Below, one piece after another: positions 28,239 through 37,414 of a DNA stretch of 64,000 bases. The DNA comes from Candidatus Epulonipiscium sp. GTDB taxonomy: Bacteria; Bacillota_A; Clostridia; Lachnospirales; Cellulosilyticaceae. The number at the start of each line of letters is the position of its first letter. Positions within the stretch are counted from its first letter, which is position 1. A program made the position numbers and the translations under genes. The DNA is taken from positions 78,312 to 142,311 of the forward strand of contig DUUM01000428.1 of the NCBI GenBank assembly GCA_012841565.1. The letters run 5' to 3'. The notes beneath the pieces are model-generated. The model ran no database searches. It was not told the origin of the DNA and worked only from the letters and a program-made list of their open reading frames with translations.

Positions 28239-28309
28239 TAACTTCACCTCTTTCAACATTAACAAACTATATAATCTTATTTATCTCATAAGCTCATTAC
28301 AACATTAAT

Positions 28310-28338
28310 ATTATATCATAGCACGTTGGTAGGTGCAA
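28310..28338 (-). promoter_or_regulatory. Promoter of rpmE
   Basis: On the minus strand TTGCAC (28333-28338) and TATAAT (28310-28315) are 17 bases apart, directly after the rho stop. The leader is about 65 nt. Confidence 0.65.
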
Positions 28339-28342
28339 GCAA

Positions 28343-29665
28343 TTAAATATTTTTAATAGAGTTTATAAATTCTTTATTTGTTTTTGATTTAGATAAAGCA
28401 TTTATAATACGTTCTGTTGACTCTATTGTATTAACCCTGCCCATTTGACGTCTCAGTGTAATAACACCATTGAGTTCATCTTCACTTAGAAGTAAATCCT
28501 CTTGCCTAGTTCCTGATTTTCTGATGTCTATAGCTGGAAATATTCTTCTTTCTGCTAATTGCCTATCTAAAACTAACTCCATATTCCCAGTCCCTTTAAA
28601 TTCTTCAAAAATCATGTCATCCATTTTACTACCTGTTTCTACAAGAGCTGTTGCTAATATTGTTAAACTACCGCCTTCTTCTATGTTTCTGGCCGCTCCA
28701 AAAAACTTCTTAGGCATATATAGTGCTGTTGGGTCTAATCCACCTGATAATGTCCGGCCACTTGGTGGAACTGTTAGGTTATAAGCCCTGGCCAATCTCG
28801 TTATACTATCTAATAATATCACTAAATCTTTGCCTTGTTCTACCATACACTTTGCACGTTCTAACACCATTTCAGCAACCCTTTTATGGTGTTCCGGCTC
28901 TTCATCAAAAGTGGACGCTACAACTTCTACATTAGGTCCTTCAATGGATCTTCTAATATCTGTAACTTCCTCAGGTCTTTCATCTATTAGAAGTACGATT
29001 AAAGATATTTCATCATGATTGTGAATAATGGCATTGGCAACTTGCTTGATAAGAACTGTTTTACCAGCTTTAGGAGGTGCTACAATTAATCCTCTTTGCC
29101 CTTTTCCAACAGGCGCTATCAGATCAATTAAGCGGGACGATAGTTGTTTGTGATCAAATTCTAAATGAAGTTTTTCTAATGGAAAGATAGGTGTTAATGT
29201 TTCAAAACGTGGCCGTTTACGCGCTACCTCCGGTGGATCACCATTTACTTTGTGGACATATAATAATGCACCGAATTTTTCATTGGTTCTTGGAAGACGC
29301 ATATCGCCTTCAACCCAGTCACCCGTTTTTAAGTTAAATCGTCTGATTTGAGAATTGGAAAGATAAATATCACTATCACTACGCATATAGTTATTAGGCC
29401 TTAGAAATCCATAACCATCTGCCATCACTTCTAAAATTCCTTCTCCAGGAGCCCTATCATATTGCTTTTTAACGACTTCTTCCTGCTCTGGCTCTTTTAT
29501 ACACGATTCTTCTATATCGCTTATACTTGTTATTTCATTTGTATCGTTTATTTCATTTATCGCTTTAATTAACGCTGCTTTTTTATAACCCGATATTCCT
29601 TTTAGCCCTTTTTCTTTTGCTATTTCTTTTAACTGAACAAGCGTCATACTGTCTATATTTATCAA
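28343..29665 (-). CDS. rho: Transcription termination factor Rho
   Basis: Rho is a hexameric RNA-dependent ATPase that ends transcription. The 440 residues have the Rho_N helix domain at about 5-45, a cold-shock RNA-binding domain near 75-130 ([11 protein letters not shown]), Walker [14 protein letters not shown] near 200, Walker [13 protein letters not shown] near 225, and the C-terminal ring contacts. The start is a TTG at 29665 with AAAGGAG nine bases upstream; an in-frame ATG six codons later lacks a ribosome site. Confidence 0.97.
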   Translation of the reverse strand: MINIDSMTLVQLKEIAKEKGLKGISGYKKAALIKAINEINDTNEITSISDIEESCIKEPEQEEVVKKQYDRAPGEGILEVMADGYGFLRPNNYMRSDSDIYLSNSQIRRFNLKTGDWVEGDMRLPRTNEKFGALLYVHKVNGDPPEVARKRPRFETLTPIFPLEKLHLEFDHKQLSSRLIDLIAPVGKGQRGLIVAPPKAGKTVLIKQVANAIIHNHDEISLIVLLIDERPEEVTDIRRSIEGPNVEVVASTFDEEPEHHKRVAEMVLERAKCMVEQGKDLVILLDSITRLARAYNLTVPPSGRTLSGGLDPTALYMPKKFFGAARNIEEGGSLTILATALVETGSKMDDMIFEEFKGTGNMELVLDRQLAERRIFPAIDIRKSGTRQEDLLLSEDELNGVITLRRQMGRVNTIESTERIINALSKSKTNKEFINSIKNI

Positions 29666-29706
29666 TGCTAATTGCTCCTTTTATTGAGTTCCTTAGTTTA
29701 ACATGA

Positions 29707-31404
29707 TTATCTGTTTTGTAATGGTCTTAAGTATTTACTGGCAATTTCATTCGCTGGTAATGCGACCCCCCAATAATGCCCTTGTCCAATATCACATCCT
29801 AGTTTACCTATTATCTCTAGTTGCTGCTCTGTTTCAATCCCTTCAGCCACCGTTTGCATATTAAGCGCTTTGGCCATGGCAATGATTGCCTTAACAAGTG
29901 CCTGATCTCTTTTATTCTTCACAATCTTTTCTATAAACGATATATCTATTTTAAGGTGATCTGCATCAAATTCTCGCAGATAACTTAAAGATGAGTACCC
30001 TGTCCCAAAATCATCAATAGCGATTGTAAATCCCTCATCTTTTAACTCTTTTAAAACAGACTTTGCAAGTTCTAGATTTTCCATAAACATAGACTCAAGG
30101 ATTTCAATTGTAATTAATTCTCTTGAGATACCCACTTTATTGACCATTCTTATAATCTTACTTGCTAATCTTTCATTACTAAACTGTATTGGAGATATAT
30201 TAATGGCTACAGGTACGACGTTCTCCCCATGATCGATCCATTTACGAATTTGTTCACACACTTTTTGTATAAACATTAACTCTACCTTTTCTATTAATCC
30301 CATTTGTTCTAATATTCCTATAAACTCACTTGGCAAAATAATTTCACCTTTTGAATTCTGTCTTCGCATTAAAGCCTCAAATCCACAAATCTCACCTGTT
30401 TTAATATTTACAAATGGCTGGAAATATGGGATAAATTCATCATTTTCATAGGCCCTATAAACATCATTTTCCATATATAATTGCTCTTGTGCTTCTTTAT
30501 TCATCTGTGATGTATAAAATGCATAGGTATGAGAATCACTAGCACTTTCTACTTTATTAAGGGCTATTTGCGCTCTTGCAAGAAGCTTTATGCCATTATC
30601 CGCATCAGTTGGTGATACCCCTACTCCTGTTGATAGTTCTATATAGATCTCTTCACCCTTTAACATAATATGGTTGCCCACTGTTTTTTCTATTTTATTA
30701 ATTAATGATACAATCTCTGATAAATTCTCAAGTTGTGGAACTAATATGGCAAATACATGACTTTCTATGCGGGAAAATACATAATCGTCATTTAAGGTCT
30801 TCTTAATTCTCTTTGCTATTTTCTTAATAATCTTGTCTCCATATGTAAACCCATATGTATTATTAACAAGATTTATTTTTTTTATACTAATCGCTAATAT
30901 TGCAGATTTTTTAGTCGTAGATACATTCTCTTCGATGACCTTTATAAAAGACGTTCGGTTTGGTAACTGTGTTAGGCTATCATAAAGAATAATGTTGTTT
31001 AGTTGTCCTTGTAGCTCATAATTTTTCGTTATATCTTTTGCAGTAGACACAAAATACTGTATTTTACCATTTTCATCATTTACTGGGGAAATGGTGTTGG
31101 CCAAATAAAAAATCTCTCCATTTTTACGCCTATTTGTAATAACACCATAATAAGGCTTGCCACTTAAAATTGCATCCCATAAAAACGCATATGTTTCCTG
31201 GGTAGATTCTCCCGATTGCCACATAGAAGGATTATGCCCTATAATCTCATCTTCTTTATATCCTGATATTTGTTGTACCTGCTTGTTAACGTACAATATT
31301 TTCCCATCTATATCCGTAATAACTAACCAGTCTTGGATTTGTCCTACAGCTACTTTTAGTAACTCTAGTGTTTGGGGCGTTTTAAAGTCCAACATCTTAT
31401 TCAT
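29707..31404 (-). CDS. PAS-GGDEF-EAL protein, probable cyclic-di-GMP phosphodiesterase
   Basis: The 565 residues comprise a PAS sensor (about 14-130, WLVITDIDGKILYVN and HNPSMWQSGE), a GGDEF-like domain (about 137-295) and an EAL domain (about 312-555). The GGDEF signature is replaced by ESHVF (RIESHVFAIL), so cyclase activity is unlikely; it may bind GTP as a control domain. The EAL domain keeps its metal and catalytic residues: EALMR, NISPIQF, IEILES, DDFGTGYSS, LKIDISFI, AEGIET and GQG. It most likely hydrolyses c-di-GMP in response to a small ligand or redox signal at the PAS domain. There are no membrane segments, so it is cytoplasmic. Confidence 0.92.
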   Translation of the reverse strand: MNKMLDFKTPQTLELLKVAVGQIQDWLVITDIDGKILYVNKQVQQISGYKEDEIIGHNPSMWQSGESTQETYAFLWDAILSGKPYYGVITNRRKNGEIFYLANTISPVNDENGKIQYFVSTAKDITKNYELQGQLNNIILYDSLTQLPNRTSFIKVIEENVSTTKKSAILAISIKKINLVNNTYGFTYGDKIIKKIAKRIKKTLNDDYVFSRIESHVFAILVPQLENLSEIVSLINKIEKTVGNHIMLKGEEIYIELSTGVGVSPTDADNGIKLLARAQIALNKVESASDSHTYAFYTSQMNKEAQEQLYMENDVYRAYENDEFIPYFQPFVNIKTGEICGFEALMRRQNSKGEIILPSEFIGILEQMGLIEKVELMFIQKVCEQIRKWIDHGENVVPVAINISPIQFSNERLASKIIRMVNKVGISRELITIEILESMFMENLELAKSVLKELKDEGFTIAIDDFGTGYSSLSYLREFDADHLKIDISFIEKIVKNKRDQALVKAIIAMAKALNMQTVAEGIETEQQLEIIGKLGCDIGQGHYWGVALPANEIASKYLRPLQNR

Positions 31405-31443
31405 TTTTATCTCCTTATGTTACTCATTACATTTTCTACCCCC

Positions 31444-31472
31444 ATTGTAACATTATTTATAAATAGTTTAAA
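31444..31472 (-). promoter_or_regulatory. Candidate promoter of the EAL gene
   Basis: On the minus strand TTTAAA (31467-31472) and TACAAT (31444-31449) are 17 bases apart, 40 bases upstream of the ATG. Confidence 0.4.
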
Positions 31473-31485
31473 CACTAATACTGAA

Positions 31486-31519
31486 ATTCCACATCTAAAG
31501 ATAGCTTTAGACATGGAAT
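31486..31519 (-). terminator. Hairpin after the Lon-like gene
   Basis: Arms 31486-31500 and 31505-31519 pair over 13 of 15 positions around a 4-nt loop, five bases after the stop at 31525. The T run is short. Confidence 0.5.
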
Positions 31520-31524
31520 AGGTT

Positions 31525-33891
31525 TTAACTTTGATTTTGATTTACATTAAATCTTTCTAGTTTAGTCTCTACCTTTTCTTTTATTTCTTCATATGGTTTT
31601 CCTGTTAAAATCTTTAATCCGTCTTCTATCCTAGATATAGGATAAATATGAAATGTTTTGTTTTTAATAGCTTCTATTACTTCGTCATTCAATACTAAAT
31701 CCTCTATATTTTGTTTAGGTATTATGACACCTTGCTCACCCGTTAACCCTCTTTTTTTACAAATCTTGAAAAAACCCTCAATTTTATGAGTTATGCCTCC
31801 CACCGGTTGGATTGCACCGTGCTGATTGATTGATCCTGTAACGGCAAGATTTTGCTTTATAGGAATTCCCGAAAGACTTGATATAATGCTGTATAACTCT
31901 GTACTTGAGGCACTATCTCCATCTATCTTGCCATAGCTTTGCTCAAAACAAATACGACACGTTATAGATAATGGGAATCTTTGCCCATATATTTGACCTA
32001 AATATCCTTCTATTACTTCTGTTCCTTTTGTGTGAATAGGTCCACTTAATTTAGCTTCTTTTTCAATATTAATAATGCCACTTACACCTTTATAGGTAGT
32101 TGCTGTAATTTTCATAGGGTGTCCAAAACGGTATTCCCCTGTATCATGTACAGTAAGAGCATTTATTTGTCCTATACTACTTCCTGTCGTTTGAATCATA
32201 ATTGTATTTTCTAAAATCTGCTCTTCTAGTTTTTCTTCATAATGCCCCATCCTATATCTTTTTTGTTCTATTGCCAACTGAACATGCTTTTTCTCGACGA
32301 CTTCTTCTCCTCCTAGACTAGCAAACGTACTTGCTTCAATAATAATATTACTAATGCAGTCAAAGTCTGTTGTAATCATTTTTTGATTTTCGATATATCT
32401 GGTAGCGTATCTAAGCACAACACCTACTGCCTCTTGTGAAAATGGAAGCAGTTGTTTCTCCCTAGAAATTGTTTTTATAAAACGTGCTAGAAGTTGAATA
32501 TTATTTGTATTATTGTGCATCTCACTATCAAAATATGCATTCACTTTGAAAAGCTTTTTAAAATCAGAGTCCCCTCCATATAGCAAATGGTATATATTAA
32601 GGCTTCCTATTAAAATTACTTTTATAGATACAGGAATTGGTTCTGGTTTTAATGTAGGCACCGTCATTACACTAATCCCTCTTGGATTTTCAATAGCAAT
32701 CTGCTTTGTCTTTAGAACTTGCTTGATTGCCCCCCAAGTTTCATGGTTCGTTAATACTTCTTCTGCTTGTAATATTAAATAGCCACCATTTGCCTTATGA
32801 AATAACCCTGGCTTAATTTTCATATAGTCTGTTGATAGAGATCCAAATTCATTGTCGTATTCTAGTTCCCCTATTATTTTACTATAGGCTGGATTATCAC
32901 CTATAATAACAGGCGCTCCACTACCTTTACTATTATCCACCAATAGATTAACATCGTATTTCCTGACTTGTTTTTTAATGCTGTCTTCTTCCGTCCAAGG
33001 GGCCAAGCGAATAACAGGTTGTTCTTTTTTTTCATTTTGCCCTATAAAAACTTCAATGTTTTCTAATATATCTTGTTGTAGGTCATCTAAATATTCTAGC
33101 ACATTTTCATATCTCAAGTACTTTTCCTTTAATTTTTTAATGTAGTATCCAATATTTATAAATCCCATTTGGTATTGCAAATCTTCAAGTTTTTGTACAC
33201 TTATCTGTTCAATTTCTTTAATGCTAGTAATGATCTTTAATGCCATATCCTGTAATAGTTTAGATCCATTTTTAATCTTCATTTGTTGCTTTATATCTAG
33301 TTGTTCAAGTATTTCCTGGGTTAGTTTATTCCCCTGGTCATCTAATGGCGCAAAAGATATTCCTTGTTCTAATATTTTAAATAAAAACCCTATGGCCTTT
33401 GCATTTTTTTTCAACTCTTCTATATACAATTCTTTTTCTTTCTGATAGTCGTTCGCAATATCTCTCTTTTTTTGCTCGTACTCTTGTGTTTGATATATAT
33501 AACATATTTCCTTGCTAAGATATGCAATCAATTCATTCATATCATCTTTAAACCCTCTGCCATCCCCTGTGTCAAAACGTAATGCCTTAGGAATTCTTTT
33601 TTCTCTAAAATTATACACATAACACCAGTCGCTTGCATCCTTTTTATGAGTAGCCACTTTTTGTGTATATGCCTTTGCAAAGGTGGCTTTACCCGTCCCT
33701 GGCTGACCTGATATATAAATATTATATCCTTGAGCTTCCACGTTAAGGCCAAATTCCATTGCTTTTTTTGCTCTTTCTTGACCTATTATTTCATCAAGAG
33801 ATTCTAAATCATCAGTTGTTTTGAATGAGAAATCAGAAGGCGGGTATGCGCTTTCAAGTTGTTGCCATGTTAGTTCTTGGATTTCTTTCAT
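31525..33891 (-). CDS. Lon-like ATP-dependent protease
   Basis: The 788-residue AAA+ protease belongs to the branch with an AAA_32-type ATPase and a C-terminal Lon peptidase. Walker A is GQPGTGKATF near 60-70. A long helical insert lies near 150-270. The proteolytic dyad is Ser in GDSASSTE near 658 and Lys in GGITHKIEGF near 701, with the expected 43-residue spacing. There is no membrane anchor, unlike LonB of archaea. Substrates are unknown. Confidence 0.92.
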   Translation of the reverse strand: MKEIQELTWQQLESAYPPSDFSFKTTDDLESLDEIIGQERAKKAMEFGLNVEAQGYNIYISGQPGTGKATFAKAYTQKVATHKKDASDWCYVYNFREKRIPKALRFDTGDGRGFKDDMNELIAYLSKEICYIYQTQEYEQKKRDIANDYQKEKELYIEELKKNAKAIGFLFKILEQGISFAPLDDQGNKLTQEILEQLDIKQQMKIKNGSKLLQDMALKIITSIKEIEQISVQKLEDLQYQMGFINIGYYIKKLKEKYLRYENVLEYLDDLQQDILENIEVFIGQNEKKEQPVIRLAPWTEEDSIKKQVRKYDVNLLVDNSKGSGAPVIIGDNPAYSKIIGELEYDNEFGSLSTDYMKIKPGLFHKANGGYLILQAEEVLTNHETWGAIKQVLKTKQIAIENPRGISVMTVPTLKPEPIPVSIKVILIGSLNIYHLLYGGDSDFKKLFKVNAYFDSEMHNNTNNIQLLARFIKTISREKQLLPFSQEAVGVVLRYATRYIENQKMITTDFDCISNIIIEASTFASLGGEEVVEKKHVQLAIEQKRYRMGHYEEKLEEQILENTIMIQTTGSSIGQINALTVHDTGEYRFGHPMKITATTYKGVSGIINIEKEAKLSGPIHTKGTEVIEGYLGQIYGQRFPLSITCRICFEQSYGKIDGDSASSTELYSIISSLSGIPIKQNLAVTGSINQHGAIQPVGGITHKIEGFFKICKKRGLTGEQGVIIPKQNIEDLVLNDEVIEAIKNKTFHIYPISRIEDGLKILTGKPYEEIKEKVETKLERFNVNQNQS

Positions 33892-33970
33892 ATTGCTTCC
33901 CTCCTCATTACAGTATATTCATGACATGGCTGTTTATTTCCAATAAAAATGAATAATCGACATAAAGAGT

Positions 33971-34029
33971 AAAAAAACAGGCTGGTTAACACTATAGTCC
34001 TACTGACTTTAGTGTTAACCAGCCTGTTT
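33971..34029 (-). terminator. Terminator of tsaE-tsaB-rimI, related to the GGTTAACA palindrome (copy 3)
   Basis: Arms 33975-33993 and 34011-34029 are a perfect 19-bp inverted repeat containing GCTGGTTAACACT. On the minus strand it ends in seven T. It follows the rimI stop by 8 bases. Confidence 0.88.
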
Positions 34030-34037
34030 CCTCTCAT

Positions 34038-34478
34038 CTATTCAAAAAAACACCACATAATTGTTGCATCTTCATTTGGATACTGGTAATAGTTCTTTCG
34101 CTCTCCAACACTGACAAACCCAAATGATTCATATAGCTTAATGGCTGCTATATTGCCCACTCTTACTTCTAATGTTAATCCCATCATCTCTAGTTCCTGG
34201 GCTTTTTCTATGATCTTCTTAACCAGTTCTTTACCAATCCCAGTGCCTCTTTGAGTTTTATCTACTGCTATATTCATAATATGTCCCTCATCTAGTATGA
34301 CCAACATTCCCGCATATCCTACAATTTTTTCATCCTTTATTGCAATAAAATAATACGCTTGGGGATTTTCTAATTCTTTTATAAAGGTCATTTCTGACCA
34401 GGGGTCTGAAAAGGCAGTCTTTTCTAGTATACATACCTCAGCTATATGTTCCCTTGTAAAGGGTAAGATAGAAATCAT
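34038..34478 (-). CDS. rimI: Ribosomal protein S18-alanine N-acetyltransferase (RimI-like)
   Basis: This 146-residue GNAT acetyltransferase has the acetyl-CoA loop RGTGIGKELVKKI near 78 and the C-terminal YESFGFVSVGERKNYY. Its position directly after tsaB is the standard Firmicute arrangement. The family acetylates the N-terminus of ribosomal protein S18; other N-terminal targets are possible. Confidence 0.92.
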   Translation of the reverse strand: MISILPFTREHIAEVCILEKTAFSDPWSEMTFIKELENPQAYYFIAIKDEKIVGYAGMLVILDEGHIMNIAVDKTQRGTGIGKELVKKIIEKAQELEMMGLTLEVRVGNIAAIKLYESFGFVSVGERKNYYQYPNEDATIMWCFFE

Positions 34479-34482
34479 AGTG

Positions 34483-35187
34483 TTACTCCTTTTGTCTTTC
34501 TTTATATTCTCGTTCAGCCTGAGATGGCCTTAGATAGGTCGGGGCAAAGTCCATATGCGATACTGCCTCTCCTGCTTTAAATCCCGTCATGGCCAACATA
34601 GCAATTGTAGATGCTCGTTGCAACCTGAGTGAAGGCGGAGCAAAGTAGGCTTCTTCTCCTAGTGCATCAATTATCGTTTCTTTATACACATCAATTCCGT
34701 CACCCATAAAAATAACCTTCTGATCGTATTCTTTTGCCATCTCTATAACATCATCCATTGGGATGACAAGTTGATCTGTCAGTCTTTTTAATATTTCGTT
34801 TTCCCATTTATAAAAAGCTGTATAAACATGATTGCGGCGTGCATCCATTATTGGACAAATAATATGACCGGTATACGGAATGTTATTGGCTATGGCATCT
34901 AATGTAGGTATACCTACAATCGGAATATCTAAGCCTAGAGCCATCCCCTTTGCTGTACCTACACTAATCCTTAACCCTGTAAATGACCCTGGTCCGCTAG
35001 TCACGCCTATGGCATCTATTGTAGATAAGTCTTCTTTAACCATATGACAGATTTCATTAATCATAGGCATTAATGTATGTGAATGGGTTAACTTATAGTT
35101 AACAGCGTACTCTGCCACTAGTTTTTCATCTTCTAATATGGCTACACTAGCTGCAACGCCTGATCCATCAATTGCTAATATTTTCAT
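34483..35187 (-). CDS. tsaB: tRNA t6A synthesis protein TsaB
   Basis: TsaB is the scaffold partner of TsaD in making N6-threonylcarbamoyladenosine at tRNA position 37. The 234 residues start MKILAIDGSGVAASVAI and contain GVTSGPGSFTGLRI near 60-75, the family hallmark. It overlaps tsaE by 4 bases (ATGA) and is 4 bases ahead of rimI. tsaD is not in the window. Confidence 0.95.
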   Translation of the reverse strand: MKILAIDGSGVAASVAILEDEKLVAEYAVNYKLTHSHTLMPMINEICHMVKEDLSTIDAIGVTSGPGSFTGLRISVGTAKGMALGLDIPIVGIPTLDAIANNIPYTGHIICPIMDARRNHVYTAFYKWENEILKRLTDQLVIPMDDVIEMAKEYDQKVIFMGDGIDVYKETIIDALGEEAYFAPPSLRLQRASTIAMLAMTGFKAGEAVSHMDFAPTYLRPSQAEREYKERQKE

Positions 35188-35618
35188 CTATCTTCACCCT
35201 CTTTTATAGTAATCTTTCTATACTCAAATCCTTTTTCTAAGTCTTTTTCGATTATAATATATTTGGCGAACTCTGGTATAATATCAGGAATAATATTTGC
35301 CCATTCAATTAGACATACCCCTTCACCATAAAAATATTCTTCATACCCAATTTCATCCATTTCATATTCATCACTAATTCTATATACGTCAAAATGATAT
35401 AAAGGAAGACACCCTTCATACTCATGTACAATTGTGAATGTTGGGCTTGTAATATGCTCATCAATGCCCATACCTATTGCAAATCCTTTAGAAAAAACAG
35501 TTTTCCCAACACCTAAGTCCCCTATTAAGCAAAAGATTTCTCCTTTGCTAGCACTCATTCCTAGTTTTTTAGCAAAATCAAGGGTAGATTCTTCACTATA
35601 ACTTTCATATGTTTGCAT
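35184..35618 (-). CDS. tsaE: tRNA t6A synthesis ATPase TsaE
   Basis: TsaE is the ATPase that turns over the TsaBD complex. The 144 residues include Walker A GDLGVGKTVFSKGFA near 34-48, the motif SPTFTIVHEYEG and LYHFDVYRI, and LIEWANI. It is the first gene of tsaE-tsaB-rimI. A TATAAT at 35658-35663 on the minus strand, with a weak TTTATA 16 bases ahead, may be its promoter. Confidence 0.95.
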   Translation of the reverse strand: MQTYESYSEESTLDFAKKLGMSASKGEIFCLIGDLGVGKTVFSKGFAIGMGIDEHITSPTFTIVHEYEGCLPLYHFDVYRISDEYEMDEIGYEEYFYGEGVCLIEWANIIPDIIPEFAKYIIIEKDLEKGFEYRKITIKEGEDR

Positions 35619-35754
35619 TTATATTTCCTTTCACGATCCTATTTACTTTACATTAGTATTATACAATATTCTTTGCCAATATAAAACCCAACCACCGTTA
35701 TTACTTTTTATGAATAAAATTAACCTATTTGCTACATACTGTAGAAAGGAATTT

Positions 35755-35791
35755 TAAAATATATTTTACAATTACACTATCTACAGATAAT
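35755..35791 (+). promoter_or_regulatory. Rubrerythrin promoter with overlapping palindrome
   Basis: A -10 GATAAT (35786-35791) and -35 TTTACA (35765-35770) are 15 bases apart. The perfect 14-bp palindrome TAAAATATATTTTA (35755-35768) overlaps the -35, the right place for a repressor. It is loosely like a PerR/Fur-family operator, but the match to a PerR box is not good enough to claim. Confidence 0.4.
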
Positions 35792-35807
35792 CTATTGGAG
35801 GCTATTA

Positions 35808-36398
35808 ATGAAAAGTTTAAAAGGAACACAAACAGCAAAAAACTTAGCGGCATCATTTGCCGGGGAATCACAAGCACGTAATCGCTATACTTTCTATGCA
35901 TCTGTTGCAAAAAAAGAGGGCTACAATCAAATTGCCAAGGTTTTTACTGAGACTGCAGATAATGAGCGTGCCCACGCTAAAGTTTTTTATGATCTGTTAA
36001 TTCAAGGTCTTGGACACGCTGAAATCTTTGTAGAGGCAGAATACCCTATAGGATTAGATTCAACCATAGAGAATTTGCAATATGCTGCTGCCGGAGAAAA
36101 AGAAGAATGGCACAATGCATACCCCAAATTTTTAGCAATGGCAAAAGAAGAAGGTTTTCCTGAGGTTGAATTTGCTTTTCGTCATATTATTGAAGTTGAA
36201 AAGCTTCATGAAAAACATTATTTATCTCTTTATAATAATCTAAAAAATGAAACCTTATACAAACGCGAAAAGGAAGAAAGTTGGCGGTGCCTAAACTGCG
36301 GATATATCCACATAGGAACTTCTTCTCCCACTGTTTGCCCCGCTTGTAAACATCCCCAAGGTTACTTTGAGATTTCTTCTAACCCTAGAATTGTTTAA
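35808..36398 (+). CDS. rbr: Rubrerythrin
   Basis: Rubrerythrin is a di-iron NADH- or ferredoxin-linked peroxidase that protects anaerobes from H2O2. The 196 residues have the four-helix ferritin-like domain with di-iron ligands in GESQARNRY, DNERAHAKVF, EEWHNAYPKF and EVEKLHEKHY, then a C-terminal rubredoxin domain with two Cys pairs (CLNCGY and CPACKHPQGYF). GGAGG precedes the ATG. It is a single plus-strand gene with its own promoter and terminator. Confidence 0.97.
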   Translation: MKSLKGTQTAKNLAASFAGESQARNRYTFYASVAKKEGYNQIAKVFTETADNERAHAKVFYDLLIQGLGHAEIFVEAEYPIGLDSTIENLQYAAAGEKEEWHNAYPKFLAMAKEEGFPEVEFAFRHIIEVEKLHEKHYLSLYNNLKNETLYKREKEESWRCLNCGYIHIGTSSPTVCPACKHPQGYFEISSNPRIV

Positions 36399-36402
36399 TA
36401 TC

Positions 36403-36446
36403 ATAGAAAAGGCAACCAACACATAAGTGCTGGTTGCCTTTTCTAT
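36403..36446. terminator. Bidirectional terminator between rbr and ribU
   Basis: ATAGAAAAGGCAACCA (36403-36418) pairs perfectly over 16 bp with 36431-36446. A and T runs in the arms serve both convergent genes. Confidence 0.85.
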
Positions 36447-36455
36447 AACGCTTAT

Positions 36456-37079
36456 CTATGCTTGTTTAGATCTTAACATTTTCATTACTGGAAGTATTGC
36501 TTTAACAATCGTTACGGATGCGATAGAGACTATAGTTGATTTAAATATATTAAATGGTGCAATTATTAAATAGACAAATGATTTCATATCTGTAATAGCT
36601 GAATTTACTTTTGCACCCATGCCAATAATTACATCTAATGGCATAAAAATCTTTGCATATAATGGCAGTATAATAAAGTAATTGCTAATACAGCCTACTA
36701 TGGTCGTCGTCACAATCCCTAACGTAAGTCCTACGACCGTTGCCTTAAAGCTTTTATTTTTATTTGTAATAATCATAAGTGGCATTAAATAGGCTATGCT
36801 TATTATAAGATTTGAAGCCTCTCCCACATACCCTGTTGTGCTCTGAAAAATCAATGAATCTATTAAAATCTTAATAAAAGGTATTACGAGCCCTGCTAAA
36901 GGATGCACAACCAATATGCCCACAATGGCAGGCACCTCACCTAAGTCTACTTTTAAAAACGGTGGAAATAGTCCTGGTACACTGAAATCAAATTGCATGA
37001 GTAGTACTGAAATTGCACTTAAAAGTCCCATCCTCATTAAATTTTGTGTACTAAAAAGCTTGTTTTTTTCATTTTCCAT
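36456..37079 (-). CDS. ribU: Riboflavin ECF transporter S component RibU
   Basis: RibU is the riboflavin-binding membrane subunit of an energy-coupling-factor transporter. The 207 residues form about five to six hydrophobic helices. The N-terminal motif MGLLSAISVLLMQFDF and the acidic KVDLGEVPAIVG after helix 1 are typical of the family. The frame extends to 37103, but AAGGAG lies before the ATG at 37079. The ECF energising subunits are not in the window. An FMN riboswitch upstream (37171-37303) fixes the substrate with good confidence. Confidence 0.93.
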   Translation of the reverse strand: MENEKNKLFSTQNLMRMGLLSAISVLLMQFDFSVPGLFPPFLKVDLGEVPAIVGILVVHPLAGLVIPFIKILIDSLIFQSTTGYVGEASNLIISIAYLMPLMIITNKNKSFKATVVGLTLGIVTTTIVGCISNYFIILPLYAKIFMPLDVIIGMGAKVNSAITDMKSFVYLIIAPFNIFKSTIVSIASVTIVKAILPVMKMLRSKQA

Positions 37080-37104
37080 TCTTATTCTCTCCTTTTTGAC
37101 CACA

Positions 37105-37136
37105 CAAAAGCAACCCTTGAAATTCGTGGGGTTGCT
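37105..37136 (-). terminator. Expression-platform terminator of the FMN riboswitch
   Basis: On the minus strand AGCAACCC (37129-37136) pairs with GGGTTGCT (37109-37116), followed by a TTT-rich tail. GTTGCATATGC just after the aptamer can pair with GCATATGTAGCAAC, the alternative antiterminator that disrupts this stem. Confidence 0.75.
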
Positions 37137-37170
37137 ACATATGCTTACAAAAAGACTATAAAACGCATAT

Positions 37171-37303
37171 GCAACTCTTCTCCCATCCAGACTTTACTGT
37201 CGGTTTTGGATTTACACCAAATCAAAGTTTATTTATTAATAAATAAACTTTTCGCGGACTATACCGCCGGTCGGGAATTTCACCCTGCCCTGAAGAATTT
37301 CAT
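37171..37303 (-). promoter_or_regulatory. FMN riboswitch (RFN element)
   Basis: Read on the minus strand, the conserved RFN blocks are in order: TTCAGGGCAGGGTGAAATTC, CCGACCGGCGGTATAGTC, a variable AT hairpin, GGTGTAAATCC, and ACCGACAGTAAAGTCTGGAT followed by GGGAGAAGAG. FMN binding ends transcription of ribU when flavin is plentiful. Confidence 0.97.
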
Positions 37304-37348
37304 ATTACTTTTAATGGTTTTTAATATGTTTTTGTTTTTTACATGTTC

Positions 37349-37377
37349 ATTATACAACACAGGCCTGCTAATGTCAA
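37349..37377 (-). promoter_or_regulatory. Promoter of the FMN riboswitch-ribU transcript
   Basis: On the minus strand TTGACA (37372-37377) and TATAAT (37349-37354) are 17 bases apart, a perfect consensus, starting the RNA about 40 nt before the aptamer. Confidence 0.8.
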
Positions 37378-37414
37378 TTCTGTGTTCAGGCTTAATATCC
37401 TATTTAAAGCTAAC

